Below are positions 9,137 through 19,384 of a stretch of DNA of 64,000 nt, piece by piece; position 1 is the stretch's first letter, and the number at the start of each line of letters is the position of its first letter. The notes under the pieces were generated by a model. The model was not told the DNA's origin and made no database searches. It was given only the letters and a program-made list of their open reading frames with translations. Position numbers and translations under genes: made by a program. Origin of the DNA: Psychrobacter immobilis (GTDB lineage Bacteria; Pseudomonadota; Gammaproteobacteria; Pseudomonadales; Moraxellaceae); assembly GCF_904846185.1 (NCBI RefSeq), contig NZ_CAJGZQ010000007.1, positions 104,496 to 168,495 of the forward strand, read 5' to 3'.

Positions 9137-10846
9137 TTACTCAGAAGTGACGCGCATCATTTCTTGAATACTGGTTACGCCTTGTAAGACTTTTAAAATC
9201 CCAGAGCGACGCAGGTCTCGGAAGCCATTTTTGAGTGCAGCGTCTTTGATATCTATCGCGTTACCGTCTTCCATGATGATGCGTGAGATATCAGGGCTGA
9301 CTTTCATGACTTCATAGATACCGACTCGTCCTTTATAACCTTCACGGCATTCATTACAGCCTACTGGCTCGTGAATGATGTTGTCTGGATTGTCCAAATC
9401 AGCGTCTGTAAAGCCGAGCTCAAGCAGACTTTGCTTAGGGATGTTAATAGGTTTTTTACAGTTTTTACACAAACGTCGTGCTAGGCGCTGGGCGATAACC
9501 AAGTTCACTGAAGTCGCAATATTAAAGGAGGCCACACCCATGTTACGCAGCCGCGTCAGTGTTTCAGGTGCTGAGTTGGTATGTAGGGTTGAGAGCACCA
9601 TGTGCCCTGTTTGCGCTGCTTTAATTGCAATTTCAGCAGTTTCAAGGTCACGAATCTCACCAACCATGACGATATCAGGATCTTGGCGTAAAAAAGATTT
9701 GAGGGCATTTGCGAAAGTTAGACCCACTTTTGGATTGACGTTGACTTGATTGATCCCCTCCAAGTTAATCTCCACTGGATCCTCGGCAGTGGATATGTTG
9801 GTCGCGCCAGTATTTAAAATATTAATACCAGTATAAAGCGACACGGTCTTACCAGAACCAGTTGGTCCCGTGATAAGCAACATACCTTGCGGTTTATGCA
9901 GTGCCTCTAAAAACATATCTTGCTGATCAGATTCATAGCCGAGCGCTTCAATACCCAACATCGCTGAAGAGGGATCCAAAATACGAAGTACAAGTTTTTC
10001 GCCAAATAGGGTAGGCAGACAGCTTACTCGAAAGTCGATGGCTTTATCTTTAGATATCTTAAGCTTGATACGTCCATCTTGTGGCACACGGCGCTCTGAA
10101 ATATCCATCTGCGACATGACTTTTAAACGGGCTGCAATTTTCCCAGCCAGTTGTACAGGTGGATTGGCCATTTTTTGCATTACCCCATCGACACGAAAGC
10201 GAACGCGATAGGTTTTTTCATAGGGTTCAAAGTGCAAGTCAGAGGCGCCCATACGAATGGCATCAACCAGCATTTTATTAACAAATTTTACAACAGGTGC
10301 TTCCTCGACGCTATCACTAAGCTTGGTCTCGCTTTCCTCTTCTTCACCTTCATCAAAGCCAATATTTAAATCGCTATCAGAGAAACTATTAAAATTTTGC
10401 ATGGTATCAGCGTAAAGACTTTCAATACGCTTTTTTAACTTATCTTCTTCGACGACAATAGCTTCAATAGACAGCCGTGAATTAAAAGCAATAGCGTCAA
10501 TTGCATCCACACGAGTTGGATCACTTAATGCGACGAATAAACGCTGTCCTCGTTTGAATAGTGGTAACGCATTAAATTTACGAACGATTTTTTCATCTAC
10601 TAAGTCTTTTGGAATGACATCAATATGTAAGGCATTAAGGTCGAAAAGAGGATCACCAAAAGCTTGTGACAACATCTGCGCAAGATGATAAGCATCTGCC
10701 AATTTATTGTCGACTAGGTAGGGCACTAGTCCTACTTGTTGCTGTTGCGATTCGGTCTGCGCGATTTTCATATTCGCTTCGCTGACGATACCTTCGCTGA
10801 TTAGCTGGTGCGCTAAACCACCATATTTGCTCGTGGTGATAGACAT
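9137..10846 (-). CDS. pilB: Type IV pilus assembly ATPase PilB
   Basis: PilB is the cytoplasmic hexameric ATPase that powers pilus extension. The N-terminal MshEN/GSPII_E domain covers about residues 1-150. The C-terminal motor has Walker A GPTGSGKTVSLYT, the Asp box, Walker B (DPDIVMVGEIRDLETAEIA) and the His box (AAQTGHMVLSTLHTNSAPE). The tetracysteine zinc site is CKNC followed by CNEC. At 569 residues the length matches PilB in Pseudomonas and Acinetobacter. The ATG at 10846 is preceded by AAGGAGAA. PilB works with PilC and PilD encoded just downstream. In Pseudomonas FimS/AlgR control affects pilus genes, and the algZ-algR locus here is damaged (see 53434-54161). Confidence 0.96.
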   Translation of the reverse strand: MSITTSKYGGLAHQLISEGIVSEANMKIAQTESQQQQVGLVPYLVDNKLADAYHLAQMLSQAFGDPLFDLNALHIDVIPKDLVDEKIVRKFNALPLFKRGQRLFVALSDPTRVDAIDAIAFNSRLSIEAIVVEEDKLKKRIESLYADTMQNFNSFSDSDLNIGFDEGEEEESETKLSDSVEEAPVVKFVNKMLVDAIRMGASDLHFEPYEKTYRVRFRVDGVMQKMANPPVQLAGKIAARLKVMSQMDISERRVPQDGRIKLKISKDKAIDFRVSCLPTLFGEKLVLRILDPSSAMLGIEALGYESDQQDMFLEALHKPQGMLLITGPTGSGKTVSLYTGINILNTGATNISTAEDPVEINLEGINQVNVNPKVGLTFANALKSFLRQDPDIVMVGEIRDLETAEIAIKAAQTGHMVLSTLHTNSAPETLTRLRNMGVASFNIATSVNLVIAQRLARRLCKNCKKPINIPKQSLLELGFTDADLDNPDNIIHEPVGCNECREGYKGRVGIYEVMKVSPDISRIIMEDGNAIDIKDAALKNGFRDLRRSGILKVLQGVTSIQEMMRVTSE

Positions 10847-11181
10847 TACGACTTCTCCTTAATACCCAATATGCTATATATTTGTCTGAAATCCATATAC
10901 TTCTGAGAGCCACTTACTATTATAATTTTTAACAGATACCTGCTATAAGTCATTGTTAGCCTTTAGGCTATCATTAATAACAGTCAATGCAGAGATGCTC
11001 TTACAAGAGATTTAGCAGAGAAAGCGTTTTAATAGTGTAGGTTATCAGTAGCTTGGTCGTTAGATTATTGATAATATTCTGTTATATATAGACACAATAC
11101 TATAAAACATTACTTTAGTTTAAAGATTTTATATGGACGATTGAGTGTTTGATCCAAAAAATCATAGCTTGAGACAATGTC

Positions 11182-11356
11182 TAGAGCATATCCTCAATTT
11201 AATAGACTATCCTCTAAATAAGTTGAAAATGGTTGAATTTTGCCAAACATCGTTAAATAGCTTATCAATATCTCGATATTATTTGCGCTACTTTCCTTGT
11301 TTGATGCCAATTTATCTCATTTTTATCATCATTTTTTAGAGTGAGGATACGCCCTA
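11182..11356. repeat. TA-flanked inverted-repeat element (MITE-like, copy B)
   Basis: This 175-base segment is flanked by TA. The left end GAGCATATCCTCA and right end TGAGGATACGCCC are inverted repeats with few mismatches. The interior aligns along its whole length with copy C at 33556-33728, for example the shared TTTCCTTGTTTG and CTCATTTTTATCA blocks. It is non-coding. It sits about 120 bases upstream of tpiA. Confidence 0.78.
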
Positions 11357-11423
11357 ATAAATATTCGCACTGACTGTCTGTTTTTCTGCTGGCGGCAGCA
11401 TACTATAGCACTTGGGAATTATT

Positions 11424-11432
11424 TGTTATACT
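11424..11432 (+). promoter_or_regulatory. Candidate extended -10 promoter of tpiA
   Basis: TGTTATACT fits the extended -10 pattern TGnTATAAT with one mismatch, about 40-47 bases before the tpiA start. No good -35 hexamer is seen, as expected for extended -10 promoters. This is a prediction by motif only. Confidence 0.45.
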
Positions 11433-11478
11433 GGCGCGCATATTAGCCAAATTGGCAAGAATAGATGAAACAAGGTAG

Positions 11479-12297
11479 ATGAGTATGCAAGCTTGGGTAA
11501 TTGGTAATTGGAAACAAAATCCAGCAACGAGTCACGACGTCGATTTGTTGTTGAATAATTTGTTGACTACAATTGATGCTAAAGAGCAAGCCGCCACAGA
11601 ACTGTCAAATAGTCGCTGTCAGTTGATGGTAGCACCAAGCTGTATTCATCTGGCAGCTGTCAGTGCGCATTTAGCTGGTAGTTCGATATTGAGTGCAGCG
11701 CAAGACGTCAGTGCGCATAGTGCCAGTGTTGGCGCTTATACGGGTGATTGCTCAGCACAGCAAATAGCAGACGCTGGGGCAACTTGGACGATACTGGGTC
11801 ATTCTGAGCGTCGCCAGTATCATAGCGAGTCTCACGATACGTTATTGCAGAAAGTGACTCACGCACTCACCCAAGGTTTGGGCGTGGTATTTTGTATTGG
11901 TGAAACTCAGGCTCAATATGATGATAAGCAAACCCTTGACGTAATTGACACTCAGTTATCAGTAATAAAAGAAGTAATTACTACCCAACCAGATCTCATA
12001 TCATCACTATCTGATCGATTGATCATTGCTTATGAGCCAGTGTGGGCGATTGGTACTGGCAAAGTCCCAACTGTGAGCGAAGTCAGTCAAACACATCAGC
12101 ATATTAAGCAAACCATCACAGGCTTTGCAGAATCACTAAAGGTAATGAGTGTATTATATGGTGGTAGTGTCAATGCGGATAATGCCGATAGCTTCGCTGC
12201 AGATCCTATGATTGATGGGGCATTGGTTGGCGGCGCATCATTAAAGGTAGAGAGTTTTTTGGCAATTGCCAATGCCTTTAGTCGAGCTAAAGACTAG
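11479..12297 (+). CDS. tpiA: Triosephosphate isomerase
   Basis: TpiA interconverts dihydroxyacetone phosphate and glyceraldehyde-3-phosphate in glycolysis and gluconeogenesis. The catalytic residues are in place: Lys in [10 protein letters not shown] near residue 12, His in ILGHSERRQ near 113, and Glu in [15 protein letters not shown] near 188, the last including the flexible loop 6. The phosphate-binding [10 protein letters not shown] and [10 protein letters not shown] close the barrel. Length (272) is slightly over the usual 250-255, with insertions around residues 20-45. It precedes secG and tRNA-Leu, the order found in Acinetobacter and Pseudomonas. Confidence 0.96.
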   Translation: MSMQAWVIGNWKQNPATSHDVDLLLNNLLTTIDAKEQAATELSNSRCQLMVAPSCIHLAAVSAHLAGSSILSAAQDVSAHSASVGAYTGDCSAQQIADAGATWTILGHSERRQYHSESHDTLLQKVTHALTQGLGVVFCIGETQAQYDDKQTLDVIDTQLSVIKEVITTQPDLISSLSDRLIIAYEPVWAIGTGKVPTVSEVSQTHQHIKQTITGFAESLKVMSVLYGGSVNADNADSFAADPMIDGALVGGASLKVESFLAIANAFSRAKD

Positions 12298-12511
12298 TCA
12301 ATAAAGATAAAACGTGCATTTCATGGCGCTCTCGATTATAAAATGTCTTTATCAGTTGGCAAAAGTAGGTTTAACAGTGCCCTTGCAATCGTGTACAATG
12401 CGCCTTATTTATATAATCGATTTGGCAGCATTACCCGTCAATTGCTATTCCTATTAACCGTAAGATTTATTTTCCGTTATCAGTCGTCATTACGCGGCAA
12501 AAGAGGCCACC

Positions 12512-12820
12512 ATGTTTACGTTTATATTAGCCCTGCATATTATCGTGGCGATTGCCATGATCGGCTTGATTTTGATACAGCATGGTAAAGGGGCAGACGC
12601 TGGAGCTTCTTTTGGCGCTGGCTCGTCAGGTACGGTTTTTGGTGCGGCAGGAACAGCGAACTTTTTAACGCGTGCGACAGCAGTATTAACAGTGATATTT
12701 TTTATCACCAGTATGACGCTAGCCGTTCACGCGCGCAAACAGGCTGAAGATCAGTTCCGTTTAGATGCACCTGTGTCAGCACCACAAACGCCGCGTCCAT
12801 TGACACAGAATCCTCAATAA
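12512..12820 (+). CDS. secG: Preprotein translocase subunit SecG
   Basis: SecG is the small subunit of the SecYEG channel. It has two transmembrane helices (about residues 2-21 and 54-73) joined by the conserved cytoplasmic loop LIQHGKGADAGASFGAGSSGTVFG. A hydrophilic Pro/Gln-rich tail ends the 102-residue protein. The ATG is preceded by AGAGG. It lies about 215 bases after tpiA and ahead of tRNA-Leu, the usual context. Confidence 0.93.
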   Translation: MFTFILALHIIVAIAMIGLILIQHGKGADAGASFGAGSSGTVFGAAGTANFLTRATAVLTVIFFITSMTLAVHARKQAEDQFRLDAPVSAPQTPRPLTQNPQ

Positions 12821-13006
12821 CTGTATTTTAAAGAAACTTGCCTTTAATAGCTGTCTTTAGTCATTGCCTTTTAATTGAGGCAGCTCTTGCTATTTTGAGG
12901 CGTTAGATTTACAATGCTTTTCTGTTTTAGCAGTCTGATTCTATCGATGCCTACCTTAAGCATCTATTATGATAGATTAGATAGTAATAATAGAGCAGTG
13001 AAAAAT

Positions 13007-13090
13007 GCGATTGTGGTGGAATGGTAGACACGCCATCTTGAGGGGGTGGTGGCGCAAGCTGTGGGGGTTCAAGTCCCCCCAATCGCACCA
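13007..13090 (+). tRNA. tRNA-Leu (anticodon GAG)
   Basis: The acceptor stem is GCGATTG with CAATCGC, followed by an encoded ACCA. The anticodon stem CCATC/GGTGG encloses the loop TTGAGGG, giving anticodon GAG for CUC/CUU codons. The T arm GGGGG-TTCAAGT-CCCCC is perfect, and the long variable arm (class II) is present. A tRNA-Leu(GAG) after secG is standard in related genera. Confidence 0.95.
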
Positions 13091-13170
13091 AGTTTTTAAA
13101 GTTGTAACGTATTAAGTGCGGCGTTAGTAATATAGGTAAGAAATTTAGTTTTATTTATTTAAAATAAAGA

Positions 13171-13199
13171 TTGACACTTATATAAAACCCCCCTATAAT
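13171..13199 (+). promoter_or_regulatory. Consensus sigma70 promoter of tRNA-fMet
   Basis: A perfect -35 TTGACA (13171-13176), a 17-base spacer and a perfect -10 TATAAT (13194-13199) precede the tRNA start by about 16 bases. This is a full-consensus promoter, fitting a strongly expressed stable RNA. Confidence 0.88.
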
Positions 13200-13215
13200 A
13201 CGCACCATAGATTGA

Positions 13216-13292
<77 letters not shown>

Positions 13293-13339
13293 CTTTTTAT
13301 ACTGATGTTTTATACACTAAATTTGTCAGTAACGATTAG

Positions 13340-13366
13340 CCCACCATTATGTTTGTGGGTTTTTTT
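13340..13366 (+). terminator. Terminator after tRNA-fMet
   Basis: A short stem CCCAC/GTGGG with a 10-base loop is followed by seven T. It lies about 50 bases after the tRNA and should separate its transcript from rimP. The remaining 370 bases to rimP (13367-13738) contain no supported gene and should hold the rimP-nusA-infB promoter. Confidence 0.7.
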
Positions 13367-13738
13367 GTATCTGACGGTCAGTGGTATCGCGGTATCTATC
13401 CTACTTATGCTAAGCTCTAGTTCTATAGAGTGCGATATTATTCGTTATTGGTTGTCACCTGCCGCTATCGGCGCGCTGCTTCTTAAGCACACTATCCTTT
13501 ATTCCTCACTCCTTTATCGATAGTACTGCTTTGTGAATAATAAAAGCATTGTCTGGCTGAGCTTGATGTTTTTTGTGCTCATCCCTATATAAGCGCATAT
13601 CATATAAAATAATATGTTTGTGATTTAAGATAATATAATGACTGTGTCTCTTACTAATAAATAAATTCCATGAGTGAGCGACAATTAAGCGGTTTACTAA
13701 GTACGATAGATACGTGAATAGGAAAAGATAAATAGATT

Positions 13739-14239
13739 ATGAAGCTTTCAACCAAAGTTACAGAACTGACTAATATTATTGCTCCTGCCGTCGCGGCTTG
13801 CGATGTGGCATTATGGGGTATCGAGTTTGCACCGCAAGGCAATCGCTCTTTATTACGCATCTATATTGAGGCATTGCCAGAAGAGCAGGCCCAAAATAAA
13901 CAAGTAACCATTGAAAACTGTGCAGCAGTGAACCATCAAGTGAGCGGTATTCTTGAGGTTCATGATCCGATTGCTGGCGAGTTTATCTTAGAAGTCTCTT
14001 CACCAGGTTTCGACCGTGCATTCTTTTCAGATGAGCAGATGCATGCCTATGTTGGTCAAACCGTCAGCTTGCGTTTAATACAAGCGATTGGTGAAGGTGA
14101 TCAAAAACGTCGCAAAGCGACAGGTACTTTAGATAGTATCGATGCAAATGTCTTAAATCTGACATCAAGCGATGGTCAGCAGTTTGAGATTGCGCTGAGT
14201 AATATTGATAAAGCCAATTTGATTTATGAAGATGCCTAA
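13739..14239 (+). CDS. rimP: Ribosome maturation factor RimP
   Basis: RimP is needed for assembly of the 30S subunit. The 166-residue protein has the N-terminal domain with LWGIEFAPQGNRSLLRIYIE, the CAAVNHQVSGILEVHDPI segment and LEVSSPGFDRAFF, all family signatures, then the C-terminal SH3-like barrel. The ATG follows a purine-rich stretch (GGAAAAGATAA). It starts the rimP-nusA-infB cluster common to most bacteria. Confidence 0.94.
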   Translation: MKLSTKVTELTNIIAPAVAACDVALWGIEFAPQGNRSLLRIYIEALPEEQAQNKQVTIENCAAVNHQVSGILEVHDPIAGEFILEVSSPGFDRAFFSDEQMHAYVGQTVSLRLIQAIGEGDQKRRKATGTLDSIDANVLNLTSSDGQQFEIALSNIDKANLIYEDA

Positions 14240-14397
14240 GCTTTTGTACAGCTTGGTTTGATTTGAAAACTTGAAGTAACAAATCATCCATCAGCATTTT
14301 AATATCCAAACAGCTTATATAGCTTACGGTGAAAATATAATAGCAATACATAAATTATAAAATTTAAGTCAATTAAAAATGATAGGACAGGTATAGC

Positions 14398-15882
14398 ATG
14401 AGTCGTGAAATCTTAACGGTAGTAGAAACTGTCAGTAATGAAAAGGGCTTAAATCCTGAAGATATCTTTGAAGCGATAGAAGATGCTTTGGTGGTATCGA
14501 CTAAGAAAAAAGTATACACCGAACAGCCAGAAGTGGCAGTACGGGTTGCTATCGACCGTACAACGGGCGATTATGATACTTATCGTTATTGGACAGTGGT
14601 TGCAGATGAAGACCATGAAATGCCTGCTTGTCAGCTAGCCATCAGCGATCTTGATCCAGAAGAATGGTCAATCGGCGATGTCAAAGAAGAACAGATTGAA
14701 TCGATTGAGTTTGGTCGTATTGCTGCGACTCAAGCCAAACAAGTCATCATCCAAAAGATTCGTGAAGCTGAGCGTAATTTAGTAGCAGATGCTTTTGAGC
14801 CACGTGTTGGCGAGATGATGTATGGCGAAGTCAAGAAGCAGACTCGTGATGGCTATATCATTGATCTAGGTGACAATGCCGAAGGCTATTTGTCACGTGA
14901 TCAGATGCTGCCGCGTGAGCAATTACGTGCAAAATCACGTATCAATGCCATTTTGTATCATGTAAACCGTGAAAACCGCGGCGCTCAGTTGCTACTGTCT
15001 CGTACTCATCCTGAAATGCTTTCAGCATTGATGCAAAAAGAAGTGCCTGAAATTGCCGAACAAATTATTGAAATCCGCAACGTCGCGCGCTTGCCGGGTA
15101 CTCGTGCTAAAATAGCTGTGAAAACTAACGATCATCGTATCGATCCAGTTGGTGCTTGTATTGGTATGCGTGGTACACGTATCCAAGCCGTACAGCAGGA
15201 GCTTGATGGCGAACGCATTGATGTGGTGGTGTGGTCAGATGATCCAGCACAGTTCATTATCAGTGCTTTAGAGCCAGCTGACGTCAGTAGCATCATTTTG
15301 GATGAAGATACGCAGACAGCTGATATTATTTTTAGTACCAATGATCAGTTGGCACGTGCGATCGGTTCACAAGGTCAAAACGTACGTTTGGCGTCTGAGC
15401 TAACGGGCTATAAGCTTAATATGATGCTAGAAGAAGAATATCAGCAGCGTCAACAAAACGAATCGAAAGCCTTTATCGAATTATTCTATGAACGTTTAGA
15501 AGTGGATAAAGACTTAGCACAAGCACTGGTCGATATTGGTTTTACCAGTATTGAAGAAGTGGCTTACGTACCAGTTGAAACCTTTTATGATATCGAAGGT
15601 CTAGACGATGAAGCGATTGAGATGATTCAAGAGCGTGCAAAAGAAGTGGTCATCGCTGATGAGCTGGTCAAACAACAGAACATGAAAGAGCCAAGTCAAG
15701 AGCTACAAGAGCTTGAAGGTATGACAGTCAATTGGGCCTATAAAATGGCACAAAAAGACATTATTACCGTTGATGATTTGGCAGAACAAGCAGTCTTCGA
15801 TCTCGAAGATATCGAAGGTTTAGACTCTGAAACCGCAGGAAAACTCATCATGAAAGCTCGGGAATCTTGGTTCAATGAATAA
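14398..15882 (+). CDS. nusA: Transcription termination/antitermination protein NusA
   Basis: NusA binds RNA polymerase and modulates pausing, termination and antitermination. The 494 residues fit the gammaproteobacterial form. The order is: N-terminal RNAP-binding domain (1-125), S1 domain (about 130-200, VGEMMYGEVKKQTRDGYIIDLG), two KH domains (RIDPVGACIGMRGTRIQAVQQEL near 245; ARAIGSQGQNVRLASEL near 318), and two C-terminal acidic AR repeats that in E. coli contact the alpha subunit. The start ATG is preceded by GGACAGGT. infB follows about 150 bases downstream. Confidence 0.96.
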   Translation: MSREILTVVETVSNEKGLNPEDIFEAIEDALVVSTKKKVYTEQPEVAVRVAIDRTTGDYDTYRYWTVVADEDHEMPACQLAISDLDPEEWSIGDVKEEQIESIEFGRIAATQAKQVIIQKIREAERNLVADAFEPRVGEMMYGEVKKQTRDGYIIDLGDNAEGYLSRDQMLPREQLRAKSRINAILYHVNRENRGAQLLLSRTHPEMLSALMQKEVPEIAEQIIEIRNVARLPGTRAKIAVKTNDHRIDPVGACIGMRGTRIQAVQQELDGERIDVVVWSDDPAQFIISALEPADVSSIILDEDTQTADIIFSTNDQLARAIGSQGQNVRLASELTGYKLNMMLEEEYQQRQQNESKAFIELFYERLEVDKDLAQALVDIGFTSIEEVAYVPVETFYDIEGLDDEAIEMIQERAKEVVIADELVKQQNMKEPSQELQELEGMTVNWAYKMAQKDIITVDDLAEQAVFDLEDIEGLDSETAGKLIMKARESWFNE

Positions 15883-15891
15883 GCGGTAACT

Positions 15892-15918
15892 GCATATCGC
15901 TGTCTTTTAGTGATATGC
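15892..15918 (+). other. Hairpin in the nusA-infB gap
   Basis: GCATATCGCT pairs with AGTGATATGC (one G:U) around a 7-base loop. No T-run follows, so it is unlikely to be a terminator. It may be an mRNA processing or stability element. Its function is unknown. Confidence 0.4.
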
Positions 15919-16033
15919 TATCGATAATAAAGTGCTGGTATGAGCGCAGTACCAATACCAGCCTTACCCCAATCATTTGTAGCCAACAACTGAATTGAAC
16001 ATATAGCAAATAATAGACAGTAGGTGATAATAA

Positions 16034-18760
16034 ATGGCAGATAAGACCGTCAAAGAACTGGCAGATATGGTAGGCAAAAGCGCAAGTGCTGTACAACAGC
16101 AATTGGTAGATGCTGGACTGCCTGCTCGTGCAGAGGGTGACCTAGTCACTGAGCTTGAGCAAGAGAAGTTGGTGACGTATTTAAAGCAAAGTCATGGTCA
16201 GCAAGAAAAGCGTCGTATTAGTCTTAAATCTAAGACAACTAGCACTGCGCGCGTGACCGGCTCTTCAGGTAAATCTAAGAGCGTCAATGTGGAAGTGCGT
16301 AAAAAGAAAGTATTTGAAAAGCCTGATCCAGAAAAAATGGCTGAAGAGTTGGCTGCGCGTGAGCAAGCGATGATTGAGTCGCAAGAACGTGCTGCTAAAG
16401 ATGCTGAAGAGCGTGCTGCTACCAAGAAGAAATCTGAAGAACGTCAAGCTGCAACCTTGGCTGCAATGCGTGCAAGCTTAGGCTCTAGCAAAAAGTCAGA
16501 TGATAAAAACGATGATATCTCAACCTCAGTGGTTGTGAAGAAAGGTGGCAAAACCACTGTCGAAGTCAAACCTAAAGACCAACCGAAGAAAAAAGTTGCA
16601 GCGACGAAACCGAAAGTTGAAACGGCGGTTGAACGTAAAGCGCGCGAAATGCGTGAGAAAGAAGAAGCTCGTTTACGTGAAATCGAAACAGAAACACGCC
16701 GCGCTCAAGCTGAAGAAGCACAGAAACGTACGCTTGAACAAATGCGTAAAATGGCTGGAAAATATACAGATCAGCCTGCTTCTGAAGTTCGTAAAGACGA
16801 GCCACTAGCAGAAGGTTTGGTTGGTGATGCCTTAGAAGAATCATTTGAAAAAGAACGTCGTGAAATCAAGCGTGGCACCAGTAGTACTAGTGCTCGTGGC
16901 CGTGGTCGTCGTAAGAATCAAGATGAGCGTGAGATCAAAAACCGTAAAAACGGTTTGCGTTCAACGCAAGCATCACAGCATAAGTTCGAAAAACCTGTTG
17001 AAAAAATTGTTTACGATGTTGAGATTAGTGAACAAATTACAGTCGCAGATCTTGCTCAACGTATGGCAGTTAAAGCGCGCGAAGTCACCAAATTGCTTAT
17101 GAAAATGGGTGAGATGGCTCGTGAGTCAGATACGATTGATCAAGCGACAGCAAGTTTGCTCGTTGAAGAGATGGGTCACAATCCAGTACTAGTTAGTGAT
17201 ACTAAGGTTGAAGACGATCTACAAGACGCCGTTGATGAGCGTAGCAGTAACGTTCAAACTCGTCCGCCAGTAGTCACAATCATGGGTCACGTCGATCACG
17301 GTAAGACATCATTACTTGATAAAATTCGTGAAACAAAAGTGGCAACTGGTGAAGCAGGTGGTATTACTCAGCATATCGGTGCTTATCATGTTAAAACCGA
17401 TCGTGGTGTGATTACCTTCCTTGATACTCCAGGTCACGCGGCCTTTAGTGCTATGCGTTCACGCGGTGCACAGGCGACTGATATTGTTGTGTTAGTTGTT
17501 GCCGCTGATGATGGTATGATGCCGCAAACAGCAGAAGCTATTGATCATGCTCGTGCTGCTGGTACGCCAATTATCGTTGCAATTAATAAAATGGATAAGC
17601 CAAGCGCTGATCCAGATCGCGTCCTTAATGAATTGACTGCTAAAGAAGTCGTTTCAGAAGAGTGGGGCGGCGATACCCCAATGGCTCGTATCTCAGCCAA
17701 AACCGGTGATGGTATTGATGAGCTGTTAGAACTTATTAGCCTACAAGCTGAACTAATGGAGCTAGAGGCACCGTTAGACGGCGCTGCTCAAGGTGTGGTC
17801 ATTGAATCAAGACTTGAAAAAGGGCGCGGTCCGGTTGTTAGCGTCTTAGTTAAAAAAGGTACGTTGAAGCAAGGCGACTTGGTCTTGGCAGGCGAGCATT
17901 ACGGTAAAGTTCGTGCGATGACTGATGAACATGGTAAGCGTATTCAATCAGCAGGTCCTTCTATCCCTGTAGAAATTTTAGGCCTACCTGAAACGCCAGC
18001 AGCTGGCAGCGAGTTCTTAGTCTTAACCGACGAGAAAAAAGCTCGCGAAGTGGCAGAGTTTAGAAGCAACCGTGAGCGTGAGCGTCAACTTGAACGTCAG
18101 AATGCCATGCGTTTAGAAAGCATGTTTGATCAGATGGAACAAGGTGATGTGTCATTCTTGAATATCGTATTGAAAACGGATGTTCGTGGTTCGCTTGAAG
18201 CGTTACTTTCTGCCTTGAATGAGCTATCAACTGATGAAGTTAAAGTCAGAGTAATTAGCTCAGGCGTCGGTCCTATCTCTGAATCTGATGTGACACTTGC
18301 AGAATCTAGCGAAGCGGTATTGTTAGGTTTCAACGTTCGTGCTGATGCGACCGCACGTCGCAAAGCAGATGCCGCCAACATGGATATCCGTTATTACAGC
18401 GTTATCTATGGTTTGATTGATGATGTAAAAGCAGCTATGAGTGGTATGCTTGCGCCAGAACATCGTGAGAAAATACTTGGTGTTGCAGACGTTCGTGAAG
18501 TATTCCGTTCTAGTAAGTTCGGTGCTGCTGCTGGTTGTATGGTGGTTGAAGGTACAATTTATCGCAACAAACCTATCCGCGTATTGCGTGATGATCAAGT
18601 TATCTTTACTGGTCAATTGCAATCATTGCGTCGCTATAAAGAAGACGTTAATGAAGTACGTACTGGCATGGAATGCGGTATGGCTGTTCGTGGCTATGAT
18701 GTCGAAGCTGGCGATAAGATCGAAGTCTTTGAAATCCAAGAGTTTGCACGTACTATCTAA
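16034..18760 (+). CDS. infB: Translation initiation factor IF-2
   Basis: IF-2 is the GTPase that brings fMet-tRNA to the 30S subunit and promotes subunit joining. The N-terminus (residues 1-50, [22 protein letters not shown]) is an IF2_N domain; then come long charged Lys/Glu/Ala-rich stretches to about 320 and a second IF2_N domain. The G domain starts near residue 410 with [12 protein letters not shown] (G1), followed by [10 protein letters not shown] (G2), DTPGHAAF (G3), NKMD (G4) and SAKTGDG (G5). Domains II, III and the fMet-binding IV ([21 protein letters not shown]) complete it. Length 908 is normal. Confidence 0.97.
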   Translation: MADKTVKELADMVGKSASAVQQQLVDAGLPARAEGDLVTELEQEKLVTYLKQSHGQQEKRRISLKSKTTSTARVTGSSGKSKSVNVEVRKKKVFEKPDPEKMAEELAAREQAMIESQERAAKDAEERAATKKKSEERQAATLAAMRASLGSSKKSDDKNDDISTSVVVKKGGKTTVEVKPKDQPKKKVAATKPKVETAVERKAREMREKEEARLREIETETRRAQAEEAQKRTLEQMRKMAGKYTDQPASEVRKDEPLAEGLVGDALEESFEKERREIKRGTSSTSARGRGRRKNQDEREIKNRKNGLRSTQASQHKFEKPVEKIVYDVEISEQITVADLAQRMAVKAREVTKLLMKMGEMARESDTIDQATASLLVEEMGHNPVLVSDTKVEDDLQDAVDERSSNVQTRPPVVTIMGHVDHGKTSLLDKIRETKVATGEAGGITQHIGAYHVKTDRGVITFLDTPGHAAFSAMRSRGAQATDIVVLVVAADDGMMPQTAEAIDHARAAGTPIIVAINKMDKPSADPDRVLNELTAKEVVSEEWGGDTPMARISAKTGDGIDELLELISLQAELMELEAPLDGAAQGVVIESRLEKGRGPVVSVLVKKGTLKQGDLVLAGEHYGKVRAMTDEHGKRIQSAGPSIPVEILGLPETPAAGSEFLVLTDEKKAREVAEFRSNRERERQLERQNAMRLESMFDQMEQGDVSFLNIVLKTDVRGSLEALLSALNELSTDEVKVRVISSGVGPISESDVTLAESSEAVLLGFNVRADATARRKADAANMDIRYYSVIYGLIDDVKAAMSGMLAPEHREKILGVADVREVFRSSKFGAAAGCMVVEGTIYRNKPIRVLRDDQVIFTGQLQSLRRYKEDVNEVRTGMECGMAVRGYDVEAGDKIEVFEIQEFARTI

Positions 18761-18848
18761 CGTTACAGTTCGATAGCAGGATATCTAATCATGCAATACG
18801 CTTAATCAGCTGAGCAGATTAGTATCTTCTCAATATCTAGCTGTACTT

Positions 18849-18883
18849 AGGCCTAACAGGTACATCCTGCTAGGCCTTTTTTA
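18849..18883 (+). terminator. Terminator-like hairpin between infB and rbfA
   Basis: AGGCCTAACAGG pairs with CCTGCTAGGCCT (one mismatch) around a 5-base loop and is followed by six T. It lies within the classical infB-rbfA-truB operon and would reduce or separate expression of rbfA-truB. Confidence 0.75.
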
Positions 18884-18963
18884 CCAACTATTAGTCCTAA
18901 AATTTGTTAATAAGCCAATATATCAATCAGCGAAAATAAGCCATATTAAAGTAAGGTAACAAT

Positions 18964-19368
18964 ATGAACCAACGTCTACAACGCTTAGCCGACCAAATTC
19001 AGCGTGAGCTTGCTGTTCTCATCCGTGATGCAGTCAATGACCCTCGTTTGACTGGTTTTGTCACTATTTCCAGTGTCAAGGTTAGTCCTGACTTAGGATA
19101 TGCTGATGTCTATGTCACCATCATGGAGCCTGAGCTTAACGATTCCATGAATAAGACCAATCATGAAGAGAGTATCAAAGTACTTAATAAAGCGGCGGGC
19201 TTTTTGCGCACCGAATTAAGCCACAGCCTAAAAACACGTACCACACCACGCTTGCGTTTTCATTATGACGAAGTGACTGCTCGTGGTAATTACATGATGG
19301 ATTTAATCAGTAAAGCAGTTATTAAGACTGAAGAAAATGAGTCTGACGAGCAAGAAAACGAAGAGTAG
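18964..19368 (+). CDS. rbfA: 30S ribosome-binding factor RbfA
   Basis: RbfA is a KH-fold assembly factor for the 30S subunit, needed for 16S 5' processing and for growth in the cold. The 134 residues have the family pattern QRLADQIQRELAVLI, DPRLTGFVTISSVKVSPDLGYADVYVT, and KAAGFLRTELSHSLKTRTTPRLRFHYD, then an acidic tail. The ATG follows AAGGTAAC. truB begins 16 bases after the stop. Confidence 0.95.
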   Translation: MNQRLQRLADQIQRELAVLIRDAVNDPRLTGFVTISSVKVSPDLGYADVYVTIMEPELNDSMNKTNHEESIKVLNKAAGFLRTELSHSLKTRTTPRLRFHYDEVTARGNYMMDLISKAVIKTEENESDEQENEE

Positions 19369-19384
19369 AAGGGTAAAAGTCGTT

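Larger units (their letters stand above)
10847..11478. other. Divergent intergenic region between pilB and tpiA
   Basis: About 630 bases with the promoters of pilB (minus) and tpiA (plus). A full-length MITE-like copy occupies 11182-11356. An extended -10 for tpiA is at 11424-11432. The frame at 11145-11339 lies mostly within the MITE and is not a gene. Confidence 0.5.

Noticed and set aside
11145..11339. 64-residue frame upstream of tpiA
   Set aside because: It lies mostly inside a MITE-like copy.
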